A program made the position numbers and the translations under genes. The notes beneath the pieces are model-generated. The model ran no database searches. It worked only from the letters and a program-made list of their open reading frames with translations, and was not told the origin of the DNA. 64,000 nt of DNA from Chitinophagaceae bacterium. GTDB taxonomy: Bacteria > Bacteroidota > Bacteroidia > Chitinophagales > Chitinophagaceae. The stretch spans positions 62,001 to 126,000 of the forward strand of contig JAHBTL010000015.1 in assembly GCA_019638615.1 (NCBI GenBank). The letters are read 5' to 3'. This document shows, piece after piece, positions 37,081-46,177 of the stretch (position 1 is the first letter of the stretch; each line of letters begins with the position of its first letter).

Positions 37081-38577
37081 ATGGAAGAGCTAAAAATTTA
37101 CAACTCCCTGAGCAGGCAAAAAGAAGTATTCAAACCTATTACACCGGGATATGTTGGTATGTATGTATGCGGGCCAACTGTTTACAGCGACGTGCACCTG
37201 GGCAATTGCCGCACATTTATATCGTTTGACATTATCTACCGTTACCTCAAATACCTGGGGTATAAAGTAAGATACGTCCGCAATATTACAGATGCAGGTC
37301 ACCTGGAGGGCGACAGGGATGAGGGTGACGATAAGTTCTCAAAAAAAGCAAGGCTTGAGCAACTGGAACCAATGGAAATCGTTCAAAAATATACATTGGG
37401 ATTTCATAAGGTAATGGAACTGTTCAACAACCTGCCTCCTACTATTGAGCCCACTGCCACCGGGCATATTTCGGAGCAGATTGAAATGATAAAACAAATA
37501 CTGGCTAACGGATACGCTTACGAGGTGAACGGAACAGTATACTTTGACGTTGAAAAATACAACAAAGAAAAACCCTACGGTATTTTAACCAACAGAAAGC
37601 TCGAAGACCTGCTGGAAGGCACCCGTGAATTAGGCGGGCAGGATGAGAAGAAAGGACGGCTTGATTTTGCTTTATGGATCAAAGCCAAACCGGAACACCT
37701 GATGCAATGGCCTTCACCCTGGGGAATGGGCTTCCCCGGCTGGCATATTGAATGTTCTGCAATGAGCGGTAAATATCTTGGAAAGCAGTTTGATATACAC
37801 GGAGGAGGCATGGACCTTGCCGCCACGCATCACACCAACGAAATTGCCCAGTCGGAGGCATGTTACCACGAAAGCCCGGTTAATTACTGGATACATACCA
37901 ATATGCTTACCGTAAACGGCGCCCGCATGAGTAAAACTGCCGGCAACGGCTTTTTGCCCCACCAGTTGTTTACAGGCGATCACCCGTTGCTGGAAAAGGC
38001 ATATAGCCCTATGACGGTTCGTTTCTTTATGCTGCAAACACATTATCGCAGCACACTTGATTTCAGCAACGAGGCATTACAGGCAGCCGAAAAAGGGTTA
38101 AAAAGGCTGTGGGATGCCTACGAAATACTTGAAAATCTCCCTGCCGGCAGCGGATCAAAAGAGGCACAGGACAAAGAACTGGATAAGCGTTGCATGAACC
38201 TGCTGAATGAATTTGACGCAAGTATGAATGATGATTTCAATACTGCGAAGGTACTGGCAGCCATGTTTGAACTGGTACCTGTTATTAATTCACTTAAAAG
38301 CAAACAAATTGCCTTGAGCAGCCTTGCTACTGACACGCTTGAGCAGCTCAAAACAAAATTCAGCGTATATCTTACTGACATCTTCGGATTAAGAAACGAT
38401 AAAGAAGCAGATAGCGGCCGGCTGGAAGGGGTCTTGCAATTGCTTATTCACATCCGGAAAGAAGCCCGGGCGAAAAAGGATTTTGCAACCTCCGATAAAA
38501 TAAGGAATGAGCTTCAGCAGCAAGGCATCGTTTTAAAAGACGAAAAAGACGGAAACGTGAGCTGGAGCATTCAATAA
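37081..38577 (+). CDS. cysS: Cysteinyl-tRNA synthetase
   Basis: A 498-residue class I aminoacyl-tRNA synthetase. The HIGH-type motif is HLGN in YVCGPTVYSDVHLGNCRTF, the zinc ligands lie in CSAMSG and the HGGGMDLAATHHTNEIAQSE stretch, and the KMSKS-type loop reads ARMSKTAGN. The C-terminal part has the anticodon-binding helices (LIHIRKEARAKKDFATSDKI). Length is normal. It is followed at 12 bp by the HhH-GPD glycosylase gene, suggesting co-transcription. Confidence 0.96.
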   Translation: MEELKIYNSLSRQKEVFKPITPGYVGMYVCGPTVYSDVHLGNCRTFISFDIIYRYLKYLGYKVRYVRNITDAGHLEGDRDEGDDKFSKKARLEQLEPMEIVQKYTLGFHKVMELFNNLPPTIEPTATGHISEQIEMIKQILANGYAYEVNGTVYFDVEKYNKEKPYGILTNRKLEDLLEGTRELGGQDEKKGRLDFALWIKAKPEHLMQWPSPWGMGFPGWHIECSAMSGKYLGKQFDIHGGGMDLAATHHTNEIAQSEACYHESPVNYWIHTNMLTVNGARMSKTAGNGFLPHQLFTGDHPLLEKAYSPMTVRFFMLQTHYRSTLDFSNEALQAAEKGLKRLWDAYEILENLPAGSGSKEAQDKELDKRCMNLLNEFDASMNDDFNTAKVLAAMFELVPVINSLKSKQIALSSLATDTLEQLKTKFSVYLTDIFGLRNDKEADSGRLEGVLQLLIHIRKEARAKKDFATSDKIRNELQQQGIVLKDEKDGNVSWSIQ

Positions 38578-38589
38578 TTCGCCGATACA

Positions 38590-39189
38590 ATGCATTATGT
38601 AGCACATCTCAAAAAAGACAGGCGGCTGAAAAAAATTATAGACAATGCCGTACCATTCACCTTAAAGAAAAGGAACAATATTCCATTGTATCTCAGCGCT
38701 TCTATTATAAGCCAGCAGCTTTCGGTTAAAGTGGCCAATGTAATTTTCAAGCGATTTTTAGCACTGTACGGAGGCAAAACTCCCCTGCCGGCACAGGTGC
38801 TGGATACTCCCTTCGATACACTTCGTTCAGCAGGACTTTCGAACGCTAAAGCCGGTTATGTTCAGAATGTATACCGGTTTGCAGTTGAGCAGGGGCTGGA
38901 AATGAAAAAGCTTCGGCAAATGACCGACGAAGAGGTAATAGCATACATTACCCGGATAAAAGGAGTAGGCCGCTGGACAGCCGAAATGCTGCTGATGTTT
39001 GCCTTGCAGAGAGAAGATGTTTTTTCGGTGGATGACCTGGGTTTACAAACGGCTATACGGACTATCTATCAGCTTGATCACACCAATAAGAAACAGTTCA
39101 GGGAAGACCTGCTGAAGATCTCGCGGCGGTGGGCGCCCTACCGTACCTATGCCTGTATGCACCTATGGGCATGGAAGGATATAAATTAA
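38590..39189 (+). CDS. HhH-GPD DNA glycosylase, AlkA-type
   Basis: A 199-residue base-excision repair enzyme. The helix-hairpin-helix is ITRIKGVGRWTAEMLLMFA, followed by the catalytic Asp in FSVDDLGLQ, as in 3-methyladenine glycosylase II. SIISQQLSVKVANVI is the family's conserved helix. Compared with E. coli AlkA it lacks the N-terminal beta domain, as is common for the short form. No 4Fe-4S cluster loop is seen at the C-terminus, which argues against MutY/Nth. It follows cysS by 12 bp. Confidence 0.9.
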   Translation: MHYVAHLKKDRRLKKIIDNAVPFTLKKRNNIPLYLSASIISQQLSVKVANVIFKRFLALYGGKTPLPAQVLDTPFDTLRSAGLSNAKAGYVQNVYRFAVEQGLEMKKLRQMTDEEVIAYITRIKGVGRWTAEMLLMFALQREDVFSVDDLGLQTAIRTIYQLDHTNKKQFREDLLKISRRWAPYRTYACMHLWAWKDIN

Positions 39190-39287
39190 CGGAAAAGAGT
39201 ATGACAAACTCTTAAAAATCTCATGCAAATAGGTATTTTTAACATGGTAAGCACCTCAGCACATCGCCCGAGCTCAAAAAAACACAT

Positions 39288-39878
39288 ATGCCTGCAATTA
39301 AAACCAACCGGAACAGTACCAAAAAAGAAGTGATCATTACAAAGGCAGCGAAATTGTTCCGGGAAAAAGGTTTTGCCGCCAGTTCAATGCGCGATCTGGC
39401 CGAGCACGTAGGTGTTGAAGCAGCCAGCCTGTACAATCATATACAATCGAAAGCCGAAATTTTACAGGACATCTGCTTCAGGGTTGCCAACCTGCTTACC
39501 GCCCATCTTGAAAAAATAGAGACCAGCAATCAAAATGCCATTGAAAAAACAAAAGCCATCCTTCGCTTTCATATACAGCAAATGATACACAACCATGAAG
39601 AAGCACATGTGGCTGACAGGGAATGGAAGCATCTTACCGAACCGTATTTATCTAATTTTAAAACACAACGAAGGGCATATCGTCAACGTTTGGCCGACAT
39701 CATAGAGGACGGTATCCGGAAAAAAGAAATAAAACCAATAGACGCGCCTACTGCCGTTCTTTTAATGTTACACGCTATCAGCGGAATCGAGTCGTGGCAC
39801 CGCTCCCAGCAAAAAATATCTGCCGAGCAGTTGGAAGACAATATGATTATTATACTGGTGGAAGGCTTACAATTGTAA
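39288..39878 (+). CDS. TetR/AcrR family transcriptional regulator
   Basis: A 196-residue regulator. The N-terminal helix-turn-helix is clear: ITKAAKLFREKGFAASSMRDLAEHVG and then VEAASLYNHIQSKAEIL. The C-terminal ligand-binding part (about 70-196) is helical, with no ligand family recognised. No metabolic gene next to it identifies the regulon. The 98-bp upstream spacer may hold its own operator, but I see no clear palindrome. Confidence 0.9.
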   Translation: MPAIKTNRNSTKKEVIITKAAKLFREKGFAASSMRDLAEHVGVEAASLYNHIQSKAEILQDICFRVANLLTAHLEKIETSNQNAIEKTKAILRFHIQQMIHNHEEAHVADREWKHLTEPYLSNFKTQRRAYRQRLADIIEDGIRKKEIKPIDAPTAVLLMLHAISGIESWHRSQQKISAEQLEDNMIIILVEGLQL

Positions 39879-40098
39879 CCCAACCCTATTTAATTTTTAC
39901 CCGTTTTTATTTTTATATTAGAATAATTATCATGATATTTGATACTGTTGTTGTAACTTCATACCTTACGCTGCAACTTATGTAACACATCCTTTTCAAT
40001 TTCCCAGCTAATAGCACCCTCAGGGATACACCCAATACGTTAACCTGGAAATCATTGTACCTATCCTGTGGAGTATTCATCACATAAAAAATTGAATA

Positions 40099-40683
40099 AT
40101 GGCAATCAGGCAATCTGTAAAAATGCTTCCGAATGAAGTCTGGAAAGATCTTCCTAATCATGAGTCCAGGGGCTCGGTTTGGTACAAGTACGCCATTTCC
40201 AGCCACGGAAGAATTGTTAAATACAACAAACGTATATCCGATGGGTTTATCCTTAAGTTAAGCAGGCAGGCAAATTATCCTATCTGGCGAAAAAAATTAA
40301 ACGGGGAATATTTTACGGCACTGGTACATCGTCTTGTTGCAAAATATTTTCTTCCCAAGCCCAAGGCAAACCAAAAGTTCATCATACATCTCGATCACAA
40401 TTACGAAAACAACAAGTATACCAACCTGAAGTGGGCCACCCAGGATGAGGTAACTGTTCACAATCGCAAAAACCCCAGGGTTAAAGCCGCCATCAAAAGA
40501 AGAAAAGACAACCCCACGCAAAAAGGTGCCAAGCTTACCATAGCCAAGGTTAAAAACATAAAGAAACTGCTCAAGCAAAAGAAAACATTAAAAGAGATCG
40601 CCAATAAGTTTGGAGTGTCGGACATGCAGATCCACCGCATCAAGACCAAAGAAAACTGGGCACACGTTAAATTAGATAAATAG
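40099..40683 (+). CDS. NUMOD4/HNH-type endonuclease-like protein with C-terminal HTH
   Basis: A 194-residue basic protein. Residues 12-42 are a NUMOD4 motif (EVWKDLPNHESRG...YAISSHGRIVKY). Residues 94-125 follow the HNH pattern: IIHLDHNYENNKYTNLKWAT then VHN, giving His97/His100, Asn109 and His121 as candidate ligands. Residues 145-185 form a helix-turn-helix (TLKEIANKFGVSDMQIHRI). This is the layout of homing endonucleases, but no intron or intein is seen, and such free-standing genes occur in Bacteroidota chromosomes. It could be a regulator with a decayed nuclease. It converges on the kinase gene, 16 bp away. Confidence 0.75.
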   Translation: MAIRQSVKMLPNEVWKDLPNHESRGSVWYKYAISSHGRIVKYNKRISDGFILKLSRQANYPIWRKKLNGEYFTALVHRLVAKYFLPKPKANQKFIIHLDHNYENNKYTNLKWATQDEVTVHNRKNPRVKAAIKRRKDNPTQKGAKLTIAKVKNIKKLLKQKKTLKEIANKFGVSDMQIHRIKTKENWAHVKLDK

Positions 40684-40699
40684 TATCGCTTTGCTATTT

Positions 40700-42475
40700 T
40701 CAGTTTACCAGTCCTTTTCCTAACTCCACGCTAAACAAGCTTCCTGACCTGAACACGGCAGGATCGTGGTCGTTTTGTGCTTTTAAACGAAACCGATCGG
40801 AACGTACCCGTATGTTGCTGCCATCTCGTGCCTGCACACTATGGATAACAAACCCTATCAAGGCTTTTCTCTTTCCCGTAGAAGGCACTACATCCACTAT
40901 TTTCCCTGTAACGGCAGCTCCCCTTTTTATTATTACAATGCCATTCACCGAAACCTCTTCATCGCTGTAAAGTTTTACCATCCCGCCATCTCTCGACTTT
41001 TCTTCGGAGCTAATGTCCTCATTAAGAACAACGGTAATGCGCCGGCCGGCAGGAACGCTAACGGGACCACGTGGTTCAGTTTTCTGTACCGGGGGGGGAG
41101 AGGCGGGATCTTCCGCTACGACTTCAACCGTTTCATTGCCCCCTTTTACGGGCGGCTGGATATCTTTTTTCTCCCTGGGCTTTTGTTTAGGTTTTTCCTT
41201 TACTTCTCCTGAACCTGTTCCTTCTGCAGGAAGCTGTTCCCGTACAGGAGTTAGAGGAGCCGGAATAAACGCCGGCTCAATTACAGGCGTTTGCCTGGCA
41301 GCCGTTTTTACCTGCGATACCGGCTGCTGCTGTACCACATTTTCGGGCTCCTGGCCATCCTGTAAGGTGATAGCCTTATCATTGCCTTTGAAATGATTCC
41401 AGGTTAACAGCAGGGCACACACAACTACAACAGCCACCAATAGCTTTACCGGCTTATCGGCGCCCCATTTCCTCCAATACCTGATGGGTTGTGCAACATT
41501 TATTTTTTTGAGCGACGAAGCAACCCCGACTGGTACAGCAGGAATGATTTTTTTTATTTTCTCTACAACAGGCGCTGCTGTTTTTTGAGGCGTTGCCAGT
41601 AACATTTCTTCATCGTAACCGGATAAGGCTTCTGTAAGCGCACTTTCTTTTAGCAGCGGGAAAGTGACACTTTTTAATATTGCATCCTTAAACTGCCTTA
41701 CATTTTCGTACCGCTTTGCCGGGTTCCGTTCAAGCGCTTTAAAAATAACCTGCTGCAGGGCATTCGATACTTTATTGGAGAGTACCGGGTTAAGAGGAGC
41801 TTTTTCTTCCAGCTTAGCCTTCATCAAATGATAGTCGGTATCTCCCCTGAACGGCGGCTGACCACTCAGCAATTCGTATAAAATATTGCCTACGGCATAT
41901 ATATCTGTCAGCTCATCTCCTTCCTTCCCCTGTATTTGCTCGGGCGCCATGTATTCAAGCGTACCTACCGATTTGCCATGCTGCGTGAGCCTTTGCGAAT
42001 TTCGTATCCTGGCAATACCAAAATCCATGATCTTTACTTCGCCTTCGGCCGATATCATTACATTGGCGGGCTTAAGGTCGCGATGGATGATGCCCTTACG
42101 ATGAGCATGTTCCAGTCCGTCCAGTATTTGGGCGATTATACTGCAGGCAAGCCGGGCGCCAACGGTTTCCCTTAAGCGAAGCAGGTCTTCCAGCGTTTGT
42201 CCATCTACGTATTCCATCACCATCCAATAGGTATCCTGGCGCGGAACAAATGAATAGAGATGGGTAATATTGGGATGATTCAGCCGTGCTAATGCCAAAG
42301 CTTCCTGTTGAAACCGGGAATCAAGCGACTCCGCTGACGGAGAGGAAGGTTTATTCAGTGATTTGATGGCTACTTTTCTTTCCAGCATGGTATCTTCAGC
42401 AAGGTACACCGTACCCATGCCCCCTTCTCCGATTTTATGAAGTATTACATATTGATCATTGTTACCCTGGTTCAT
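40700..42475 (-). CDS. Membrane Ser/Thr protein kinase (PknB-type)
   Basis: A 591-residue Hanks-type kinase. P-loop GEGGMGTV (about 16-23), Lys38 in VAIKSL, HRDLKPANV (Asp133, Asn138), DFG at 151-153 and APE near 177-179 are all present, so the kinase is predicted active. After the catalytic domain there is a basic linker (about 300-340), one membrane span (about 343-361), a Pro-rich linker and a C-terminal beta-rich domain outside the membrane (IVIIKRGAAVTGKIVDVVPS...). PASTA repeats are absent. Its start overlaps the PP2C stop by 4 bp, so kinase and phosphatase are translationally coupled. Confidence 0.92.
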   Translation of the reverse strand: MNQGNNDQYVILHKIGEGGMGTVYLAEDTMLERKVAIKSLNKPSSPSAESLDSRFQQEALALARLNHPNITHLYSFVPRQDTYWMVMEYVDGQTLEDLLRLRETVGARLACSIIAQILDGLEHAHRKGIIHRDLKPANVMISAEGEVKIMDFGIARIRNSQRLTQHGKSVGTLEYMAPEQIQGKEGDELTDIYAVGNILYELLSGQPPFRGDTDYHLMKAKLEEKAPLNPVLSNKVSNALQQVIFKALERNPAKRYENVRQFKDAILKSVTFPLLKESALTEALSGYDEEMLLATPQKTAAPVVEKIKKIIPAVPVGVASSLKKINVAQPIRYWRKWGADKPVKLLVAVVVVCALLLTWNHFKGNDKAITLQDGQEPENVVQQQPVSQVKTAARQTPVIEPAFIPAPLTPVREQLPAEGTGSGEVKEKPKQKPREKKDIQPPVKGGNETVEVVAEDPASPPPVQKTEPRGPVSVPAGRRITVVLNEDISSEEKSRDGGMVKLYSDEEVSVNGIVIIKRGAAVTGKIVDVVPSTGKRKALIGFVIHSVQARDGSNIRVRSDRFRLKAQNDHDPAVFRSGSLFSVELGKGLVN

Positions 42476-43329
42476 AACATTGTGTTTTGTTCCCTGGTTA
42501 CGGTATTATTTGTTACGCCGGCATTGTCTGCTATTTCTATCAGCAGCGCCGATACGTTATCACTCGCATTGCGCCTGTAGCATAATGCTTTAATACATTC
42601 CATTATCAATACAGGCTGCCGCATGGCAAACAGCGATTGCAGCTCATTGTGATCAAGCACATCGTATATACCATCTGAGCACAAAAAATAATATTCGCCG
42701 CTTTGAACTGCGCGGGCAGCCGATATTTCAGGCTCAATTTTATCCACTGTACCCAATGCCTGCAGCAGCACATGTTTCATATCGTGCGTAGCTGCTTCAC
42801 ATGGCTCAATTTTTCCTTCGGCTACCATTTGGTTCACCAATGTTTGATCGGTAGTAAGCTGCCGAAGCGTATTATTGTGTAAGTGATATAAACGGCTGTC
42901 TCCCACATGTCCGAACACAAAATGCTCATCTTGTATAAACACCATGGTAGCAGTAGTACCCATGCCTTTGTAAGCATCATTATTATCGGCAGTATTCCTT
43001 ATTGCATAATGCATGGCATGCAGCAGGCTCTCCAGCATAAATGCAGGATCGGAATGCTGGTATTCCTGTATAACAAACTCGTCGGCCACCTGGCAGGCGA
43101 TATGGCTGGCTACTTCACCGGCATTATGCCCCCCCATGCCATCGGCCACCATGGCAAACAATGTTTGTTTTGCATTACCGGGAAAAAAATAAATGATACT
43201 GTCTTCGTTTGAGCTGCGTGTAGGGCCCGTTTCTGAAAAACCATATACTCTGTAAGCATATTGCCGGTGGCTGGCAACGGCTCCATTATTCGAAACCGGA
43301 CCGGTTTTCTTTTTCCAGGGAAATTTCAT
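42472..43329 (-). CDS. PP2C-type Ser/Thr protein phosphatase
   Basis: A 285-residue PPM/PP2C phosphatase that should reverse the action of the neighbouring kinase. Metal-binding motifs are all visible: SNEDSIIYF, VADGMGGHNAGEVAS, GHVGDSRLY, CSDGIYDVLD and DNVSALLIEI. The N-terminus (MKFPWKKKTGP) is a short basic tail without a signal peptide. The ATG at 43329 was chosen over a longer frame that runs into palindromic DNA. The stop overlaps the kinase start (ATGA). Confidence 0.93.
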   Translation of the reverse strand: MKFPWKKKTGPVSNNGAVASHRQYAYRVYGFSETGPTRSSNEDSIIYFFPGNAKQTLFAMVADGMGGHNAGEVASHIACQVADEFVIQEYQHSDPAFMLESLLHAMHYAIRNTADNNDAYKGMGTTATMVFIQDEHFVFGHVGDSRLYHLHNNTLRQLTTDQTLVNQMVAEGKIEPCEAATHDMKHVLLQALGTVDKIEPEISAARAVQSGEYYFLCSDGIYDVLDHNELQSLFAMRQPVLIMECIKALCYRRNASDNVSALLIEIADNAGVTNNTVTREQNTML

Positions 43330-43365
43330 AAAAATAATTTGTGTTGAGGAATTACTGCTGCCATA

Positions 43366-43396
43366 CCGCGACCCCCGGTACGGCGGGGGTCTGCGG
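43366..43396. repeat. GC-rich palindrome between PP2C and FHA-protease genes
   Basis: An inverted repeat with inner arms ACCCCCG (43371-43377) and CGGGGGT (43384-43390) around a 6-nt loop, and outer arms CCGC / GCGG (43366-43369, 43393-43396). There is no T-run, so it looks more like a REP-type element or a processing hairpin than a terminator. Confidence 0.55.
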
Positions 43397-43473
43397 CTCC
43401 TGGAGGCAGTGCCCGTCAAAAAAAGGAGCAAGGAGTATACAATACATTACATTTCCACATTCCCGCATTTTCA

Positions 43474-43489
43474 TCCCGCAGTTGCGGGA
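43474..43489. repeat. Short perfect palindrome
   Basis: TCCCGCA, 2-nt spacer, TGCGGGA. It lies 17 bp after the stop of the FHA-protease gene, in the same 177-bp spacer as the larger GC-rich palindrome. Either could modulate read-through from the FHA-protease gene into the PP2C-kinase pair. Confidence 0.5.
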
Positions 43490-43506
43490 CTCAAATTTTC
43501 ACATTA

Positions 43507-45195
43507 TCAATTAATCACCTCCTGGCGTCCCATCAGTTCCATGGCATATTTAATGGGGATAGAATAACTCATTTTCTGACTTCCCACCGAATAAATACCT
43601 GTAACCCTTCCCATATCATCGAACATGGGGCCGCCGCTGTTGCCCGGCCCTGTGGAGTTAATAGTGAGCTGATAATAATCTCCCATAGTGCTCAGGTATA
43701 GATCTACCTTATCGCTGCTGGTACTGCCTTTTACAAGCCGGCCTATATTGCCGGTGCTTACAGTTGGCACTGGTACTTTAACAATATTGGGGTTGCGGTT
43801 AAACTCGTCCTGCGAACGATTGGCAACGTATTGATCGGGCGACATGCCGGGATAGCCCATTACAACCACCGGGCTTCCGGGTTCAATTTCATTATAGCTA
43901 TCGTACATTTCCACTTTGGTTAAAGCTTCCGGTAATTCTATTTTAATCATTGCCACATCGTGCACATTGGATATGCGTACTGTTTTCGCAGGAGTGCGTA
44001 AAGAATTATTGGCAAAAGTCACATCCAGGTAAGAAGATCGTCCGTCAATCAATTTTACACCAGACTGAAGCAATTGCTTGTTATAATTCATGGCTTCTGC
44101 GGGTACCCACCTGCTTACTTCAGCAAAACCAATGGTTACGCCGGGTACTATATCTAAATTTCCCTGTTGATTGATGCCAATTAATACGCCCGGAAAAGCA
44201 TCCTCGGGAAACTGGTAAGAAGTAAGCCAGCTTGCAGCCACATGACGATTGGTAATAATAAAACCTCTTTCATCCACTACGAACCCGGTTCCACTGCCAA
44301 AGCCGCCAATGGGTACAAGATTAACCCCTACAGGAGCAGCGGCCTTGGTTGACAAAAGAGGTTCGGTTGCACCCACATTGTTTTTAACATAAGCGGCAAA
44401 GTAACCGGTCACTCCGTTTGTTACAACAGGAACGTATACATGATACAGTTGCTCGCCGGTTGAAGTAAGCTCCAGCTTCCAACCTTCTTCAATAAAAACA
44501 ACTTTGTTTTCATTGACTTTGTTGATTTGTGAAGGTGTAAGGGTTTTAACCGAATCTTTTTTCTCCGTAATGATATTTACTATTTTGGGTTCGGGACGAT
44601 TGGAATAGATCAGCCAGCCTGCTGTAGAAAAAAGTATGAGCAGGGCCGCCGCGGAGATCAACAATCCCTTCTTGCTTTTTTTCTCCGATTGCTGCAACAT
44701 ATGCTGCATGGTTTGCTTGCCTATCGTTTCTTTGGGAGCAATTGTATTGGCGGCAGTCATTCCTTTTGCATCTGTATTGTGTACCTTGGTTTCTTTAGCG
44801 GGGGTTTTGCCAATATCCAGCACACGTGTTTTTTTAATGTGAGAAACAGGTTTGGGGTCAAGGTCGAATTCTAAAGAGGGCCCTTCTTTACCAAGGCGAA
44901 CCACATCGCCCGCCATCAGCACCGTTTTTTCGGTAATGGTTTTGCCATTTACATACGTGCCGTTTTTACTTTGCAAATCGGTAATTTCATAAGTATCCGG
45001 CAATAGTGGATTTACCTTAATGCGGCAATGCTCGCGGCTGATGGTATCATCGGCCAGGTCAAAGGCAATGGTATTGGCGTCTCCTCTGCCAATACGGATT
45101 TCCAGTGTACTGGTCACAGGAAATTTTTCTGTCTGTCCCTTTTTGGGGCCTTCCGTGTGACGAATGAGAATGATGGAAGGGTTTTGATTGCTCAT
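43507..45195 (-). CDS. FHA-domain, membrane-anchored trypsin/DegP-like serine protease
   Basis: A 562-residue protein. The N-terminal FHA domain (about 30-110) keeps GR at 36-37, SREH (53-56) and NGT (78-80), the phosphothreonine-binding residues. A Lys-rich linker and one membrane span (about 177-197) follow, and then a trypsin-like protease with His318 (NRHVAAS), Asp413 (HDVAMIKI) and Ser520 (GPGNSGGPMF), so the triad is complete. The FHA domain would be cytoplasmic and the protease periplasmic. It lies 177 bp upstream of the PP2C-kinase pair on the same strand, which suggests that Thr phosphorylation by the kinase regulates it. Confidence 0.92.
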   Translation of the reverse strand: MSNQNPSIILIRHTEGPKKGQTEKFPVTSTLEIRIGRGDANTIAFDLADDTISREHCRIKVNPLLPDTYEITDLQSKNGTYVNGKTITEKTVLMAGDVVRLGKEGPSLEFDLDPKPVSHIKKTRVLDIGKTPAKETKVHNTDAKGMTAANTIAPKETIGKQTMQHMLQQSEKKSKKGLLISAAALLILFSTAGWLIYSNRPEPKIVNIITEKKDSVKTLTPSQINKVNENKVVFIEEGWKLELTSTGEQLYHVYVPVVTNGVTGYFAAYVKNNVGATEPLLSTKAAAPVGVNLVPIGGFGSGTGFVVDERGFIITNRHVAASWLTSYQFPEDAFPGVLIGINQQGNLDIVPGVTIGFAEVSRWVPAEAMNYNKQLLQSGVKLIDGRSSYLDVTFANNSLRTPAKTVRISNVHDVAMIKIELPEALTKVEMYDSYNEIEPGSPVVVMGYPGMSPDQYVANRSQDEFNRNPNIVKVPVPTVSTGNIGRLVKGSTSSDKVDLYLSTMGDYYQLTINSTGPGNSGGPMFDDMGRVTGIYSVGSQKMSYSIPIKYAMELMGRQEVIN

Positions 45196-45532
45196 AACGC
45201 TTTGTTTTTTGACGGTGATAAAATTTCAGGATGGTTTGATGTAGTTTACAGGCTTTGGTCCGGAACACAGGATTTGATAATGCAATTTTATTTCAGGCCC
45301 GGCACAGGGGCAATACCTAATTTGTAGTACCTGAATGCAACGCTGCAAAAGCTACAGGCTGAAAATAAACTGCATACCCTTATATCGGGGATGCTGCTGA
45401 AAGGTTATCAAAAAAATAAATTTTTTCTTTCGGACGCCTGTTGAGACCTGTTACGGGATGGGGCAGCCGGCGCTGGCGGCTTCTATTGCAAAGCTGAAAT
45501 CAGAAGCATGCTGTACGGAGTGCAACTTTCTG
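45196..45532. other. Spacer between FHA-protease and arfB, no gene seen
   Basis: A 337-bp stretch upstream of the FHA-protease gene and downstream of arfB, both on the minus strand. It probably holds the protease-gene promoter. An A/T run at 45410-45435 is the only feature noticed. Confidence 0.4.
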
Positions 45533-45940
45533 TTAATCAGGAAACTTAATTCTTTTTCTTCCCTCTTTAACCTGCGATTTTTGTTTCTTTTGTTCCAGTC
45601 TTTTTTCTTTTGAAGCTTTGGTGGGTTTGCTGGCTATCCGCCTGACAGGTTTTATTAAAGATCGGTTAATCAGCTCGTTCATCTTCTTTATCACAAGCTG
45701 CTTATTGCCCAGTTGCGTTCTTTCAGCCTGCGATTTAACCAGGAGCTTACCCTCCGCGTTAATTTTATTGGCAAGCTTGTTCCGCACAAGCTGTTTTTGC
45801 TCTTCATTTAATAAGGCGGAAGCCGCTATATCAAAATATCCTTCCACCATTGTTTCCACCTTGTTCACATTCTGCCCGCCCTTACCGCCGCTCCGGGCTG
45901 TTTTAAAGGTAATTTCCGGAGTTACATTTATTGCATTCAT
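45533..45940 (-). CDS. arfB: Peptidyl-tRNA hydrolase ArfB (ribosome rescue)
   Basis: A 135-residue release-factor-like protein with the catalytic GGQ in SGGKGGQNVNKVET, close to the N-terminus, and a basic C-terminal tail (KASKEKRLEQKKQKSQ...) that enters the mRNA channel. No stop-codon recognition domain is present, so it is ArfB/YaeJ, not RF1 or RF2. It hydrolyses peptidyl-tRNA on stalled ribosomes. Monocistronic on the minus strand. Confidence 0.93.
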   Translation of the reverse strand: MNAINVTPEITFKTARSGGKGGQNVNKVETMVEGYFDIAASALLNEEQKQLVRNKLANKINAEGKLLVKSQAERTQLGNKQLVIKKMNELINRSLIKPVRRIASKPTKASKEKRLEQKKQKSQVKEGRKRIKFPD

Positions 45941-46177
45941 TTGCTATAATCAGTTTCCTACGTTAAGAATATCACTTATTTCTTTAAAATAAAGAGGGTA
46001 TTCCAATTGTCGCTGCATATTTAGTTGCCTCACCCTTTTTATTCCCACTCCGCGCAGCAGCGAGGGAAAAGTAGTGCAACAATTTGGAATGCGCCCAATA
46101 AAGGTTCCTGCTCCTCCGTATTCATAACAAAAGTATATTGCAAAGGTAAATATGCTATTTCATCCACAGCTTTAACA

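Noticed and set aside
40099-40683. Group I intron or intein endonuclease
   Set aside because: No interrupted gene flanks it and no intron-like structure was recognised; it stands between complete genes.
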